This document shows positions 1-8,309 of a stretch of 64,000 bases of DNA, in pieces; the stretch's first letter is position 1, and each line of letters opens with the position of its first letter. The stretch lies in NCBI GenBank assembly GCA_002839675.1, contig PGYM01000001.1, positions 734,683-798,682 of the forward strand, written 5' to 3'. The notes under the pieces are model-generated. The model was not told the origin of the DNA. It saw nothing but the letters and a program-made list of their open reading frames with translations, and ran no database searches. This DNA comes from Methanomicrobiales archaeon HGW-Methanomicrobiales-1. Its GTDB lineage: Archaea; Halobacteriota; Methanomicrobia; Methanomicrobiales; Methanospirillaceae. The translations under genes were made by a program, and so were the position numbers.

Positions 1-117
1 GGGTTCACACCAGCCGGCGATGCCGGTCGCCCCGGCAGAGCCAGAAATGGTCCGGATTATGCAGTCCGATGGTACCATGAAAATGGAACCCCGGTACGGG
101 GAAGCAAAACATATTGA
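1..117 (+). CDS. Possible C-terminal end of a gene cut by the window edge
   Basis: Frame 1 is open from the first base to a TGA at 115-117 and ends in residues such as DYAVRWYHENG, which look protein-like. A competing frame (frame 2, ATG at 20, stop at 226) is also open but is rich in charged low-complexity sequence. I cannot decide between them from this little sequence. No function can be assigned. Confidence 0.25.
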   Translation, partial: GFTPAGDAGRPGRARNGPDYAVRWYHENGTPVRGSKTY

Positions 118-226
118 TTCCTCCGGGGGATATGGGCGAAACCGGAAGGACAACTCTGCGAGCAGCAGACAAAATCCCCTGATCTTCGCAGCCGAGGAAG
201 AGAAGCCGGATCGTTCAAAGGTGTAA

Positions 227-432
227 GGGTCCCATCCGGATGGGGAGAATTGCCTTTGCTGGCATATCCGTCAATAATGGATAAAATTTACAACCGGTCT
301 TTGAACCGAAATCCCCGCGTTCTTTTTTTTATAATCTTCTGCGAGAAGAGCCTCCAGCAACGAGACCAGCAACCACAAATAGCGAAACGCAATAATCAGA
401 TTACTGAATAAGAACAGAACCAGAGATGAACA
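227..432. other. Intergenic region upstream of a lipoprotein gene
   Basis: No convincing ORF. A T-run near 324-332 could end transcription from the left or be part of an AT-rich promoter for the lipoprotein at 433. The stretch before the ATG is A-rich without a clear Shine-Dalgarno site. Confidence 0.4.
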
Positions 433-804
433 ATGAAAAAAACTGTTATTGTTATCCTGCTCATCATCGCAGCGGTACTGCTTGCGGGATGCACTTCAAC
501 ACCAGCCGCCGGCCAGGAGACTGCCCGGGACACCATCCGGGCCCATTATGCATACCAGGAGAGCTGGTCGCCCACCCTTGGGTGCTACGGGAAAGTTTCC
601 GGGTATGCTTACAATGCAGGGAACTCACCGGTTGACAATGTGGCACTGAATCTCAACCTTGTCAATACCGGCACCGGGACCATACGCGATTCCCGATCCG
701 TGTTCATAGGCACCATGGGTGCCGGGCAGTCGGTCACGTTTGAATCGGTTCTCGATGGTGAATGCACTCAGGGATACCGGGTCGATGGATTTATCGTAAA
801 ATAA
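433..804 (+). CDS. Small predicted lipoprotein
   Basis: A 123-residue protein with a lipoprotein signal peptide: two lysines, a hydrophobic stretch and a lipobox LLAGC with the acceptor Cys at residue 20. The mature part is one beta-rich domain. Its pattern (a segment like SGYAYNAGNSPVDNVALNLNL, then a later GQSVTFE) resembles FxLYD/CARDB-type domains that sit on archaeal surface proteins. It is probably anchored to the outer face of the membrane; ligand and partners are unknown. Two shorter overlapping frames on the plus strand (426 and 449) are shadows. Confidence 0.8.
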   Translation: MKKTVIVILLIIAAVLLAGCTSTPAAGQETARDTIRAHYAYQESWSPTLGCYGKVSGYAYNAGNSPVDNVALNLNLVNTGTGTIRDSRSVFIGTMGAGQSVTFESVLDGECTQGYRVDGFIVK

Positions 805-971
805 TCCTGTGCCGGCAATTTCCTTTTTTTTAGCTACGGGGTTTTAGTTCCCGAATTAACTTCATATCATCAACTGAATGGCGAGAGAGGTAAAGCAGTG
901 TTGCACACGGTAAAGGTGCAAGAGAACCGGTTTGTGATGCGTTCATCTTCCCGGTGGAGTGGATAAAAAAA

Positions 972-1373
972 TTATTCGAATAAAAGCCGCTGTTTCATGA
1001 GGAGAATCAGGTCATTGAGATCCCTGCACTGGTTGAGCTCATCGGTACTAATAAAAATCTCCAGCTCCGTTCCTTTCTGGGTAAGCACAACCGGAAAAGT
1101 AATCTTTTGCTGCCGGGATCCAAACTCTGCCAGGAACTCATTCCGGTGCAATGGTCGTGACGGAATGTCAAGATCTTTGCAAAAACGTTTCCACTCCTTT
1201 TTCATTCCCACAGGGCTATGCGTGATCCCCATCAGGGTGCAGGCACCCGCTCCGGAAGAATCTGCCTTACCCGAGGAAAAATCCTTGAATCCCTGTAACG
1301 CTCCGCTATCCGTGTTGTAGATGAACAAGAGGTTTCTCTGGCCCTGCATATACGATCCCTTCCGTGTTTTCAC
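972..1373 (-). CDS. Uncharacterised conserved protein with YNTDSG and HRNEF motifs
   Basis: Up to 133 residues; the better start is probably the Met at about 1349, since the first eight residues are basic and look like leader sequence. It begins with a beta strand LLFIYNTDSGALQG, followed by GACTLMGITHSPVGMKKEW and later HRNEFLAEF. From memory this layout matches a widespread small family (YNADSG ... CxLCxLTxGxxGxxxEW ... HRDEF) of unknown function. Here only one of the two usual cysteines is kept, at the position of ACTL. Soluble, no signal peptide. Function unknown. Confidence 0.7.
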   Translation of the reverse strand: MKTRKGSYMQGQRNLLFIYNTDSGALQGFKDFSSGKADSSGAGACTLMGITHSPVGMKKEWKRFCKDLDIPSRPLHRNEFLAEFGSRQQKITFPVVLTQKGTELEIFISTDELNQCRDLNDLILLMKQRLLFE

Positions 1374-1569
1374 TTCTTATATTTTGGGATGATAGCAGTC
1401 AGAATACTTGGCTTTTTTTTGGAACGATATTTTTAAAAAAGCCCTGCGCGGGAAAATCCTGATGAAGTGGTTGGCCGGTATCTCAGGGGAGAGATCGGCA
1501 GAAAAATGCTCAACACCATTTCATCTCTGAAAAGGATGGCGAGTCCCGGGTATTGCAAAAAAATGAGTA

Positions 1570-2085
1570 TTATTTCTTTACTTTCCGGATAATCGTGAGA
1601 TCCCCAAGGGTCGGTGCAAGACTGCCGGGAACCTTCTTGCCGGCCTCTGGTTCTGCCGGGGCATCGATAAGCCGGATACTCAAAACCTTTTCGAGTTTTT
1701 TCCGCACATCGTCTTCCGGGATCAACTCGGCATTCTCGATCTTCTTGATTAAGTGTTCCCTCTCTTTCATCTGCATGGCGAGATCTTTCTGGGAGAGGCC
1801 TTTTTCCATCCGGGCATTCCGGATCCGGATCGCGTAGTCCTCCACAACCTCGCCTTCCATGAAATCAAACATGTCCCGTTTGTGCCAGGTCGGGGCGGCC
1901 GCACCGCCCTTTGGTAAGCCGGGTTTTGCCGGGGCCCGTGCTGGACTGGGAAGACCCGTTCGCCGGACCTGTTGCACCTCGGTGCCGAACTTCTCGCATT
2001 TCATGCATACCGAGAGTTCAGCTCCCTCGACACGGACTAACTTAGGGGTGCCGCGTATTGTTTCTCCGCACATTTCGCATTGCAT
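1570..2085 (-). CDS. Archaeal multiprotein bridging factor aMBF1
   Basis: A 171-residue protein. The N-terminus is a zinc ribbon with paired cysteines (CEMC near residue 3 and CMKC near 27). A Pro/Ala-rich linker follows, then a Cro/C1-type helix-turn-helix from about residue 75 to 130 (YAIRIRNARMEKGLSQKDLA...HLIKKIENAELIPEDD). This is the standard aMBF1 layout. The family links TBP to regulators in eukaryotes (MBF1/EDF1), binds ribosomes, and in yeast senses collided ribosomes; in archaea ribosome association has been reported. It is divergent from the PAN1 gene, with only about 54 bp between starts. Confidence 0.93.
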   Translation of the reverse strand: MQCEMCGETIRGTPKLVRVEGAELSVCMKCEKFGTEVQQVRRTGLPSPARAPAKPGLPKGGAAAPTWHKRDMFDFMEGEVVEDYAIRIRNARMEKGLSQKDLAMQMKEREHLIKKIENAELIPEDDVRKKLEKVLSIRLIDAPAEPEAGKKVPGSLAPTLGDLTIIRKVKK

Positions 2086-2097
2086 AATCTCACAAAC

Positions 2098-2139
2098 ACT
2101 TTATACCCAATTTCCCTATATACCTAATTGAGATACGAG
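2098..2139. promoter_or_regulatory. Divergent promoter between aMBF1 and PAN1
   Basis: TTTATA at 2100-2105 lies about 26 bases before position 2130, giving PAN1 a leader of only around 10 bases (TTGAGATACGAG before the ATG at 2140). CTATATA at 2115-2121 read on the other strand could serve aMBF1, or overlap the first box. The two genes probably share this core. Confidence 0.5.
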
Positions 2140-3450
2140 ATGGGCGACATCCTCCATCAATCCACGGAACCCCAGACGCCGGAAGAGCTGTACAGACTGT
2201 ACAGGACGCTTTCTGAACAGCTCCGCGAGCAGCTGGGCCAGATCGAAAGCGACAAGCATGAGCTGGAAGTCCAGATGATGGAGCGGGTAGGGAACCTGGA
2301 ATCAAGGAATCTTGAGCTCCGCGAACAGCTGCGGCAGACCGAAGCGGACAAGCGGTATATCGAGACCCAGAAGATCCGGTATGAGCGTGAAGTCAGGAAG
2401 CTCAAGAGCGAGAGCGAGCAGCTCAGGAGCCCGCCGCTTATCATCGGGACGGTTACCGATATCGTGGATTCCACGCGGGTGATCGTGCGAAGCAGTGCAG
2501 GCCCCCGCTTCATGGTGAGGAGTTCGCCTTCGATAAGTGCAGATGATCTTAAGCCCGGCGTGAGGTGCACGCTCAACCAGCAGTCGTTAGCCATTGTCGA
2601 ACTGCTGCCCAACAGTTTCGATTCACAGGTCTATGGCATGGAACTGGTGGATTCCCCGACCGAGACCTACGCGGATATCGGGGGATTGCAGGCCCAAATC
2701 AATGAGATCCGGGAAGCCGTTGAACTCCCGCTCAAGCGCCCTGAACTGTTCCGGCAGATCGGTATAGAGCCGCCCAAGGGGGTGCTGCTCCACGGTCCGC
2801 CGGGCACGGGAAAGACCCTGCTGGCAAAGGCAGTTGCGCATGAGACCAATGCCCATTTCATGCGAGTGGTGGGTTCCGAGCTGGTCCAGAAATACATTGG
2901 CGAAGGTGCCCGGCTGGTTCGCGAGCTCTTCGATCTTGCCAAGAAGAAGGCCCCGACCATCATCTTTATCGATGAGATCGATGCAGTGGGTGCGTCCCGC
3001 ACGGAGGCAAATACATCCGGTGACCGCGAAGTACAGCGAACCCTCATGCAGCTGCTGGCCGGCATGGACGGGTTCGAGAACCGGGGCGATGTGAAGATTA
3101 TCGGTGCCACGAATCGGATTGATATTCTGGATAAGGCACTGCTCCGCCCCGGTCGGTTTGACCGAATCATCGAGATCCCGCTTCCCGATGTGGACGGGCG
3201 GCTCTCAATCTTAAAGGTGCACAGCCGCTCGCTTGCGGTTGATTCGGATATCAATCTTATCGAAGTTGCCCAGCTAACGGAAGGCCGGAACGGTGCCGAT
3301 CTGTACGCGATCTGCATGGAAGCAGGTATGTTTGCGATCCGGAAGGAACGCCCCACCATTACGCAGGACGATTTCCGGGCGGCAGTGGCAAAGGTAGGCC
3401 TTGATTTCAACCGCGGCCCGCTGGATGTTGAAGGCGAGATGTTTGCGTAA
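2140..3450 (+). CDS. pan: Proteasome-activating nucleotidase, paralogue 1
   Basis: AAA+ ATPase that unfolds proteins and feeds them into the 20S proteasome as a hexameric ring. A TTG at 2128 extends the frame, but ATG 2140 fits the short-leader promoter; from there the protein is 436 residues. Order: long N-terminal coiled coil (about 15-95, heptads of Leu and charged residues), OB domain (about 105-165), AAA module with Walker A GPPGTGKT, Walker B IIFIDEID and an arginine-rich second region of homology ending in RPGRFDR. The C-terminus is EGEMFA, so the HbYX tail that docks into the 20S alpha ring carries Phe instead of Tyr. A second copy is at 8310-9470. Confidence 0.96.
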   Translation: MGDILHQSTEPQTPEELYRLYRTLSEQLREQLGQIESDKHELEVQMMERVGNLESRNLELREQLRQTEADKRYIETQKIRYEREVRKLKSESEQLRSPPLIIGTVTDIVDSTRVIVRSSAGPRFMVRSSPSISADDLKPGVRCTLNQQSLAIVELLPNSFDSQVYGMELVDSPTETYADIGGLQAQINEIREAVELPLKRPELFRQIGIEPPKGVLLHGPPGTGKTLLAKAVAHETNAHFMRVVGSELVQKYIGEGARLVRELFDLAKKKAPTIIFIDEIDAVGASRTEANTSGDREVQRTLMQLLAGMDGFENRGDVKIIGATNRIDILDKALLRPGRFDRIIEIPLPDVDGRLSILKVHSRSLAVDSDINLIEVAQLTEGRNGADLYAICMEAGMFAIRKERPTITQDDFRAAVAKVGLDFNRGPLDVEGEMFA

Positions 3451-3820
3451 GGGAAAAATCCTTTTTTTTAATCGTTCTTTTGTGCAGGATTAATACCGTA
3501 ACTATTATTCAGGGTGTTTTTCATTCCGGATAATCCGGCACGATCATTTTTTTAGGAACGTTAAGGGCAGTTTTTATAAAATACCGCCCTTTGAAGGTCT
3601 ATTTCTCCAAATGTTGCCTGCAGGATGCCTGGTTCAGGGCACTGACCTTTCCCGTCCAAATTTCATCTCAATTTGATTTTGTCCAGATATTCAATCCTGT
3701 TTTTTTAAATAAAGTCCAATTTTTTAGAAAAAATTACAAAATCTCTAAATACAATAAGATCTCATGTCAAAATGTTATGTGTATTAACCGGAGTTTTCAC
3801 TACTTTACCAAGGTGAATGA
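3451..3820. other. Intergenic region with archaellin promoter
   Basis: T-rich tracts just after PAN1 (around 3461-3470) fit a terminator. From about 3660 on it becomes very AT-rich. The segment CTAAATACAA at 3745-3754 is a plausible TATA box and resembles the box of the main archaellin operon (CTAAATATAAATACAA on the minus strand at about 45696-45710). This would give a leader of about 45 bases. No gene is supported here; the plus-strand frame 3591-3824 is low-complexity. Confidence 0.45.
3810..3816 (+). promoter_or_regulatory. Strong ribosome binding site of the lone archaellin
   Basis: AAGGTGA precedes the ATG at 3821 with normal spacing. It complements the archaeal 16S rRNA 3-prime end and fixes the start. 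Confidence 0.75.
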
Positions 3821-4399
3821 ATGAAATTGCCCAAATCCATTGAGCAAGCATTTACCGGTCTTGAAGCTGCGATTGTGCTTATTGCATTTATTATCGTGGC
3901 GTCAGTATTTGCCTATGTGGTACTGGGTGCCGGCTTCTTAACCACCGAGAAGGCCCAGGAGTCGGTTCATGCTGGTATACAACAGACAACATCGGCAGTC
4001 CAGCCATCCGGGGAGCTTAGTGTGCAGGCGGATGGAGCGGGTACGGGAATCAATACGATTACGTTCTACCTCCAGCTTGCAGCTGGCGGTACGGGAGTGG
4101 ACATGGGAACCTTTTCGTATACGGTTACTACGCCTGCAAAGGTCGGGACCTTTACCAGTACTGATGTCACGTATACGTGGGTCAAAGAAATTGCCGGGAC
4201 GAACCATGGAGAGCATTCTGGTGTGATGAATCTCGGTGAAATGGTCCTTGTCACGATTAACCCAGGGTTCAGTTCAACGGAAATGGGCGCCAGGACAAAG
4301 TTCCTTGTTGAAGTGAAGCCTTCGGTTGGTGCAGCGGTACCCATCTCGGGAACAGTTCCCATGGGAATGAATCCCAACACGTGGTATGCGGTATACTAA
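3821..4399 (+). CDS. flaB: Archaellin (archaeal flagellin), separate from the main operon
   Basis: A 192-residue archaellum filament protein. It has a short basic class III signal peptide ending before FTGLEAAIVLIAF, the hydrophobic helix that packs in the filament core; cleavage is likely just before Phe11, with Ala at -1. The outer domain is beta-rich. It closely resembles the first archaellin of the operon at 45054-45632, sharing a block of the type LAAGGxxVDMGTxSYTV and the C-terminal segment VEVKPSxGAAxPIS. It stands alone beside PAN1, about 40 kb from the rest of the archaellum genes, so it can be expressed independently. A perfect palindrome follows the stop codon. Confidence 0.95.
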   Translation: MKLPKSIEQAFTGLEAAIVLIAFIIVASVFAYVVLGAGFLTTEKAQESVHAGIQQTTSAVQPSGELSVQADGAGTGINTITFYLQLAAGGTGVDMGTFSYTVTTPAKVGTFTSTDVTYTWVKEIAGTNHGEHSGVMNLGEMVLVTINPGFSSTEMGARTKFLVEVKPSVGAAVPISGTVPMGMNPNTWYAVY

Positions 4400-4714
4400 A
4401 AAGGGTAAAATATTCTGTTCAGGAAAATTTTCCTGAACACTCTCTTAATATTCCTGGGATCTTTGCATACGGGGTGTTTTTATATCCCGCGGCCTCTCCT
4501 TTCCCGGCATAATTCCTGGGAGAAATACAATATTATCGTAAAACACCGTGCGATCCGGAAGGACATGCATCCTCTCCTCTATTAACCGGTTTTTTCCCGG
4601 TCAAATGCACCAGCCTGCTTATTACATTGTTATAATGCAGAACCGGGAAGATTATCTCTTTGTTAAGGAAAATAACTCAATCTCTTTATTCTTACCTGAC
4701 CAACATTCTTATAC
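4400..4714. other. Intergenic region with palindrome
   Basis: 315 bases with no credible gene. It holds the 24-base palindrome at 4416-4439, T-rich tracts near 4479 and 4590, and an AT-rich segment (about 4670-4700) that may be the promoter of the phosphatase gene at 4715. Confidence 0.5.
4416..4439. repeat. Perfect 24-base palindrome after the archaellin gene
   Basis: TGTTCAGGAAAA is followed at once by its exact reverse complement. It begins 16 bases after the archaellin stop codon. As RNA it could fold into a stem with the central A/T bases as loop and act as a 3-prime stabilising or terminating hairpin. As DNA it could be a dimeric regulator site. Confidence 0.75.
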
Positions 4715-6103
4715 ATGGATCTTAGTCTTTTGCAGACATTCCTGATGCTCTTTGAAATGATCTGCGTGGTCATTGTTTTTGCCTATCTCTTCACCCGCAG
4801 CCGTTTTTTTCTTGAGGTTCTCGAGCACCACCCGCTTGTCTCTACCCAGATTATCCTTGTCGTAATCTTCGGCTGTCTTTCGATCTATGGTCTTTCCAGC
4901 GGAGTCACGTTCTCCGGGGCAACGGTCAATATCCGCGATCTTGGCCCCATCCTCGCCGGCCTCACGTGCGGTCCCTATGTTGGCCTCGGCGCCGGGCTGA
5001 TTGGCGGTGCATACCGTCTCTCCATGGGCGGGTCCAATGTCATGGCAGCAGCAATCGGGCCGGTCATTGCCGGTCTCTTTTCGGGCCTCATATACCTCTT
5101 TAACAAGCGCGAGTTGCTCTCGACAAAGAGAGCAATCATCTTTACAATTATCATAGAATCGTTCGTCTCGGCAGTTGCCCTCATCATCCGGGCTATGGGC
5201 GGTTCTTCTTCATCGGTGTGGACCGTAATTGTCAACGTCGCGATTCCCATGATCGTTCTCACCTCCGTTGCCGTGGGAGTCTTTTCGTTCATTGTCCATA
5301 ACCTGCTCAACGAGCGAAAAACGCAGCGGGAGAAGGAGTCGCTTGAACGCGAGATGGCCCGGAAAGATGCAGAGCTCCAGATCGCCGCAGAGATCCAGAA
5401 AAGCTTCCTTCCGGAAACAATTCTCCAGATTGACGGTTTTGAAATTGCCGGCACCAGCATCCCGGCAAAAGAGGTGGGCGGAGATTTTTACGATGTGATG
5501 CCGTTTGAAGTCATCCCCTTTAATAAACAACGCGTAGGGGTGATGATTGCCGACGTTTCCGGAAAGGGAGTGCCTGCCGCTCTCTTCATGGCCCTCTCGA
5601 GGATCGTGATACGGGTCAGTGCAACCTGGTTTTCGAAGTCCTCGGAAGCGATTGCGTTTGCTAATCCCATCATCAGCCGGGACTCCAAGACCGGCATGTT
5701 TGTAACGGTCTTTTACTGTGTACTGGATAATACGGCCCACAGCATTACGTACGTAAACGCCGGTCATAACCCCCCACTTCTCATCCGGGCAGGTTTGGAT
5801 GTGGCTGAAGAACTCGAAGCCACCGGTATAGCCATCGGTGCAATGGATGACGCTCCCTATGAACAGAAGGAAGTCACACTCGCGAGCGGTGACCTGCTGA
5901 TCCTCTATACCGACGGGGTAACCGAAGCGGTCAATGACAAGGAAGAGATGTTTGAGATCCCGCGGCTCATGGACATTGTTTTAGCATCACGCTCGCTGAC
6001 TGCGCAGGAAATTGTAGATGCCATAATCAAGAGCGTAAATGATTTCAGCCAGAACCAGCCGCAATACGATGATATCACCCTGATGGTTGTCAAGGTCAGG
6101 TAA
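4715..6103 (+). CDS. Membrane PP2C-type (SpoIIE/RsbU) phosphatase with LytS-like sensor
   Basis: 462 residues. The first 195 form about six hydrophobic segments that look like a 5TM-5TMR_LYT sensor (GPILAGLTCGPYVGLGAGLIGG and GPVIAGLFSGLIYLF). A charged helix (about 200-225) leads to a PP2C/SpoIIE domain whose metal-binding motifs are visible: GGDFYDV, IADVSGKGVPAALF, YTDGVTEAV and YDDITLMVV. Such proteins are serine phosphatases that dephosphorylate anti-sigma-factor antagonists in bacterial partner switching. Archaea have no sigma factor, so the substrate must be something else, for example an STAS-domain protein. No STAS or HPK-like kinase gene is adjacent. Confidence 0.88.
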   Translation: MDLSLLQTFLMLFEMICVVIVFAYLFTRSRFFLEVLEHHPLVSTQIILVVIFGCLSIYGLSSGVTFSGATVNIRDLGPILAGLTCGPYVGLGAGLIGGAYRLSMGGSNVMAAAIGPVIAGLFSGLIYLFNKRELLSTKRAIIFTIIIESFVSAVALIIRAMGGSSSSVWTVIVNVAIPMIVLTSVAVGVFSFIVHNLLNERKTQREKESLEREMARKDAELQIAAEIQKSFLPETILQIDGFEIAGTSIPAKEVGGDFYDVMPFEVIPFNKQRVGVMIADVSGKGVPAALFMALSRIVIRVSATWFSKSSEAIAFANPIISRDSKTGMFVTVFYCVLDNTAHSITYVNAGHNPPLLIRAGLDVAEELEATGIAIGAMDDAPYEQKEVTLASGDLLILYTDGVTEAVNDKEEMFEIPRLMDIVLASRSLTAQEIVDAIIKSVNDFSQNQPQYDDITLMVVKVR

Positions 6104-6215
6104 TCGGGCATGCAGTGCCTCTTCGCACCAGAGTAATTGAAAATAGGAAAAATAATTGCGAATATTCAAGCCCGATTACATCCCCGGTATACAGAGAACA
6201 CGGCAATTAACGTGA

Positions 6216-7661
6216 ATGAGAAAAACCATTCATGAGGAGAAGATGTTGTTGAACCCGCTGATGACGAATCGCCTTGCACTTCTTTTGGATCCCGGGAGTT
6301 TTGTCCCGCATTGCACTGCCGATGATGGCGAACTTGTCGGTGGAACCGGCATGATTGGGGGCCGCCGTGTCTGCATCATCGCCATCAATCCGGAAGCCAG
6401 TGGACCGGTCGAAGCCTTTGCAGTTCTCCAGCAGGAGCTTGCATTGCTCGACTTGGCAGAAGAGCAGCATCTCCCGCTTATCCACCTGGCAGATCGTCCT
6501 GCTCGCGTGGCGATGGACACAACGGCAATCCCGCTGACTATTATGCAGACGTTCATTGATTCCCGGGGAGCCGGCAGGGTCTTTGCCCGGTTTGCGCACC
6601 TGTCCGGGGTTGTCCCGAGAATCGCGGTCGTTTTTAGTCCCATTGCAACAACCCTGACGTATCCGGTAGTTGAATGCGATGCCGTGGTCATGATGGACCA
6701 TGCCGGGATGTCGCTGGCACGTCCGGATATGGTCCGGCTGATGACGGGTGACCAGAGCCCGTACGAGGAATACGCGGGTGCCGGGATGCATGCCGGGATC
6801 TCGGGAACCTGTGACAAACTCGTCTTTTCAGAAAAGGATGCTTTGGACTGGGTGCGGAAATATCTTGCACTCTTCCCCTCACACTTCACGGAAAAACCCC
6901 CGGTTGCACAGCCGCATCCCCCCGAACCGGATTACCCGAAACTCCGCAGTATCATTCCGGAGGATCCGGATCAACAGTATGACATGCACGAGGTCCTGGG
7001 TTCTTTCATCGACGCGGGTTCCCTCCTCGAACACCGGGCTCGATATGCACGCGAGGTCATCACCGCATTTGCACGGGTAAAGGGAAATGTGGTTGGCATT
7101 ATTGCAAATAACCCAGAACAGAAAGGCGGGATTCTCTTTCCGGAAAGTTGCCGGAAAATGGCAGCCTTTGCATCCCTTTGCGATGCTTTCAATATCCCGC
7201 TCGTATTCCTTGCTGACATTCCGGGTTTCATGGTGGGAAAATCTGCCGAACAGGCAGGGATTATCCACCACGGGGCTCTGGTATTCTCGACGATCGCAAA
7301 CCTGTCCGTTCCACATCTCTGCATTGTCGTGCGCAAAGCGTATACTGCCGGTCTCTATGCAATGGGCGGGGCAGGATTCGATCCCGAACGATTCGTTGCA
7401 TTCCCGAATGCCTGTATCACGATCTATGGCCCGAAAGCGATCCAACTCCTTGCCCGGGAGAGCGGGGCTTCTGTTGCTGAACTCTTCACGATGACCAACA
7501 GTATCAAAGATAATTGCAATGTGCAGACGTATGTGGCATCAGGACTGCTCGATGCGGTTATCGGGGAAGATGATATCCGGGCCGAGGTTGAACAATTCCT
7601 GAAAAACTATTATGAAAAACCGCTGGAACGAAGCATGCCCCAACGGGTACTGTGCCTCTGA
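6216..7661 (+). CDS. Divergent acyl-CoA carboxylase carboxyltransferase-like protein
   Basis: 481 residues; a later Met at 6243 is an equally possible start. It has the double crotonase-fold layout of acetyl-/propionyl-CoA carboxylase beta subunits. The C-terminal half is well conserved (IPLVFLADIPGFMVGKSAEQ, then RKAYTAGLYAMGGAGFDPE and the AELFTMTNSIKDN region). The N-terminal half is degenerate: where the family usually has an SGGAR oxyanion motif, this protein has DRPARVAMD. The N-terminal leader that family members usually carry is also missing. No biotin carboxylase or biotin carrier gene is near. It may work as a carboxyltransferase with altered acyl specificity or have lost activity in one half; I cannot tell which. 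Confidence 0.8.
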   Translation: MRKTIHEEKMLLNPLMTNRLALLLDPGSFVPHCTADDGELVGGTGMIGGRRVCIIAINPEASGPVEAFAVLQQELALLDLAEEQHLPLIHLADRPARVAMDTTAIPLTIMQTFIDSRGAGRVFARFAHLSGVVPRIAVVFSPIATTLTYPVVECDAVVMMDHAGMSLARPDMVRLMTGDQSPYEEYAGAGMHAGISGTCDKLVFSEKDALDWVRKYLALFPSHFTEKPPVAQPHPPEPDYPKLRSIIPEDPDQQYDMHEVLGSFIDAGSLLEHRARYAREVITAFARVKGNVVGIIANNPEQKGGILFPESCRKMAAFASLCDAFNIPLVFLADIPGFMVGKSAEQAGIIHHGALVFSTIANLSVPHLCIVVRKAYTAGLYAMGGAGFDPERFVAFPNACITIYGPKAIQLLARESGASVAELFTMTNSIKDNCNVQTYVASGLLDAVIGEDDIRAEVEQFLKNYYEKPLERSMPQRVLCL

Positions 7662-7763
7662 ATTCGCGTTTTAGTCCGGGGATTCTCTGTTGGATGAGTG
7701 CGTGGGCAGGTAATGTAAAAACGCATTGAACGGATATAACAAAACCCGTTTCCGTTGATGCAG

Positions 7764-8258
7764 TTATATTTCACTGCCCGTCTCGCCCGCATCTTCGAGC
7801 GGAATGGGTTCGCCTATATCTTCCACTTCGTCTTCCGTGCACCAGATTTCGATTGCTTTATCGACCCCTGCATATTCCTGGTGATACTCGTCAATCGTGG
7901 AACCCGGAGACATGATTACCGTGCTGATCAGTTTACCGTCTTTAAATCCATAGAGCCGGCGATACGGCCATGTCGTGCCGAGCACGGTCACCCGCTCGTA
8001 ATAGATGTCCTGTGCCATCTGGTGGGTACAATATACCCCTTTAGCCACCTCAAAGAGTGGTTCTTTGGCATAGCGCCGGATATACCAGCGCAGTTCTGCC
8101 ACTAAGGACATGGCGCTTCCCAGCGAAGTTGTCGTTATCATAACCCCGCAGGGCTTTCTCTTCGGGTGATAAAAACGCAGCACCATCCGGCTGGTTTCGG
8201 AAGTAAAAAGGGTATGGTGAAGATCGATTGCTTCCTTCTGGAGCACAAGGATATTCAT
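7764..8258 (-). CDS. Conserved archaeal protein, possibly DUF5804-like
   Basis: 164 residues, no signal peptide or membrane segment. The N-terminal part (LLFTSETSRMVLRFY-type, then TTSLGSAMSLVAELRWYIRRY) resembles, from memory, the small euryarchaeal family DUF5804, in which a SLGxAxSLxxxLxWY block is typical. The C-terminus is acidic. It is convergent with the carboxyltransferase gene and precedes PAN2 on the other side in the same direction. Function unknown. Confidence 0.7.
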   Translation of the reverse strand: MNILVLQKEAIDLHHTLFTSETSRMVLRFYHPKRKPCGVMITTTSLGSAMSLVAELRWYIRRYAKEPLFEVAKGVYCTHQMAQDIYYERVTVLGTTWPYRRLYGFKDGKLISTVIMSPGSTIDEYHQEYAGVDKAIEIWCTEDEVEDIGEPIPLEDAGETGSEI

Positions 8259-8309
8259 GCGATCTCCTGAGGGTTGTCGTGTGCAGTTTTAATTGCTGGG
8301 CCCCGTGGT

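Noticed and set aside
2667-3410. 247-codon minus-strand frame opposite PAN1
   Set aside because: Exact antisense shadow of a well-conserved AAA ATPase; Ser/Arg-rich composition typical of shadows.
3591-3824. 77-codon plus-strand frame before the lone archaellin
   Set aside because: AT-rich low-complexity sequence crossing the archaellin promoter and overlapping its start.
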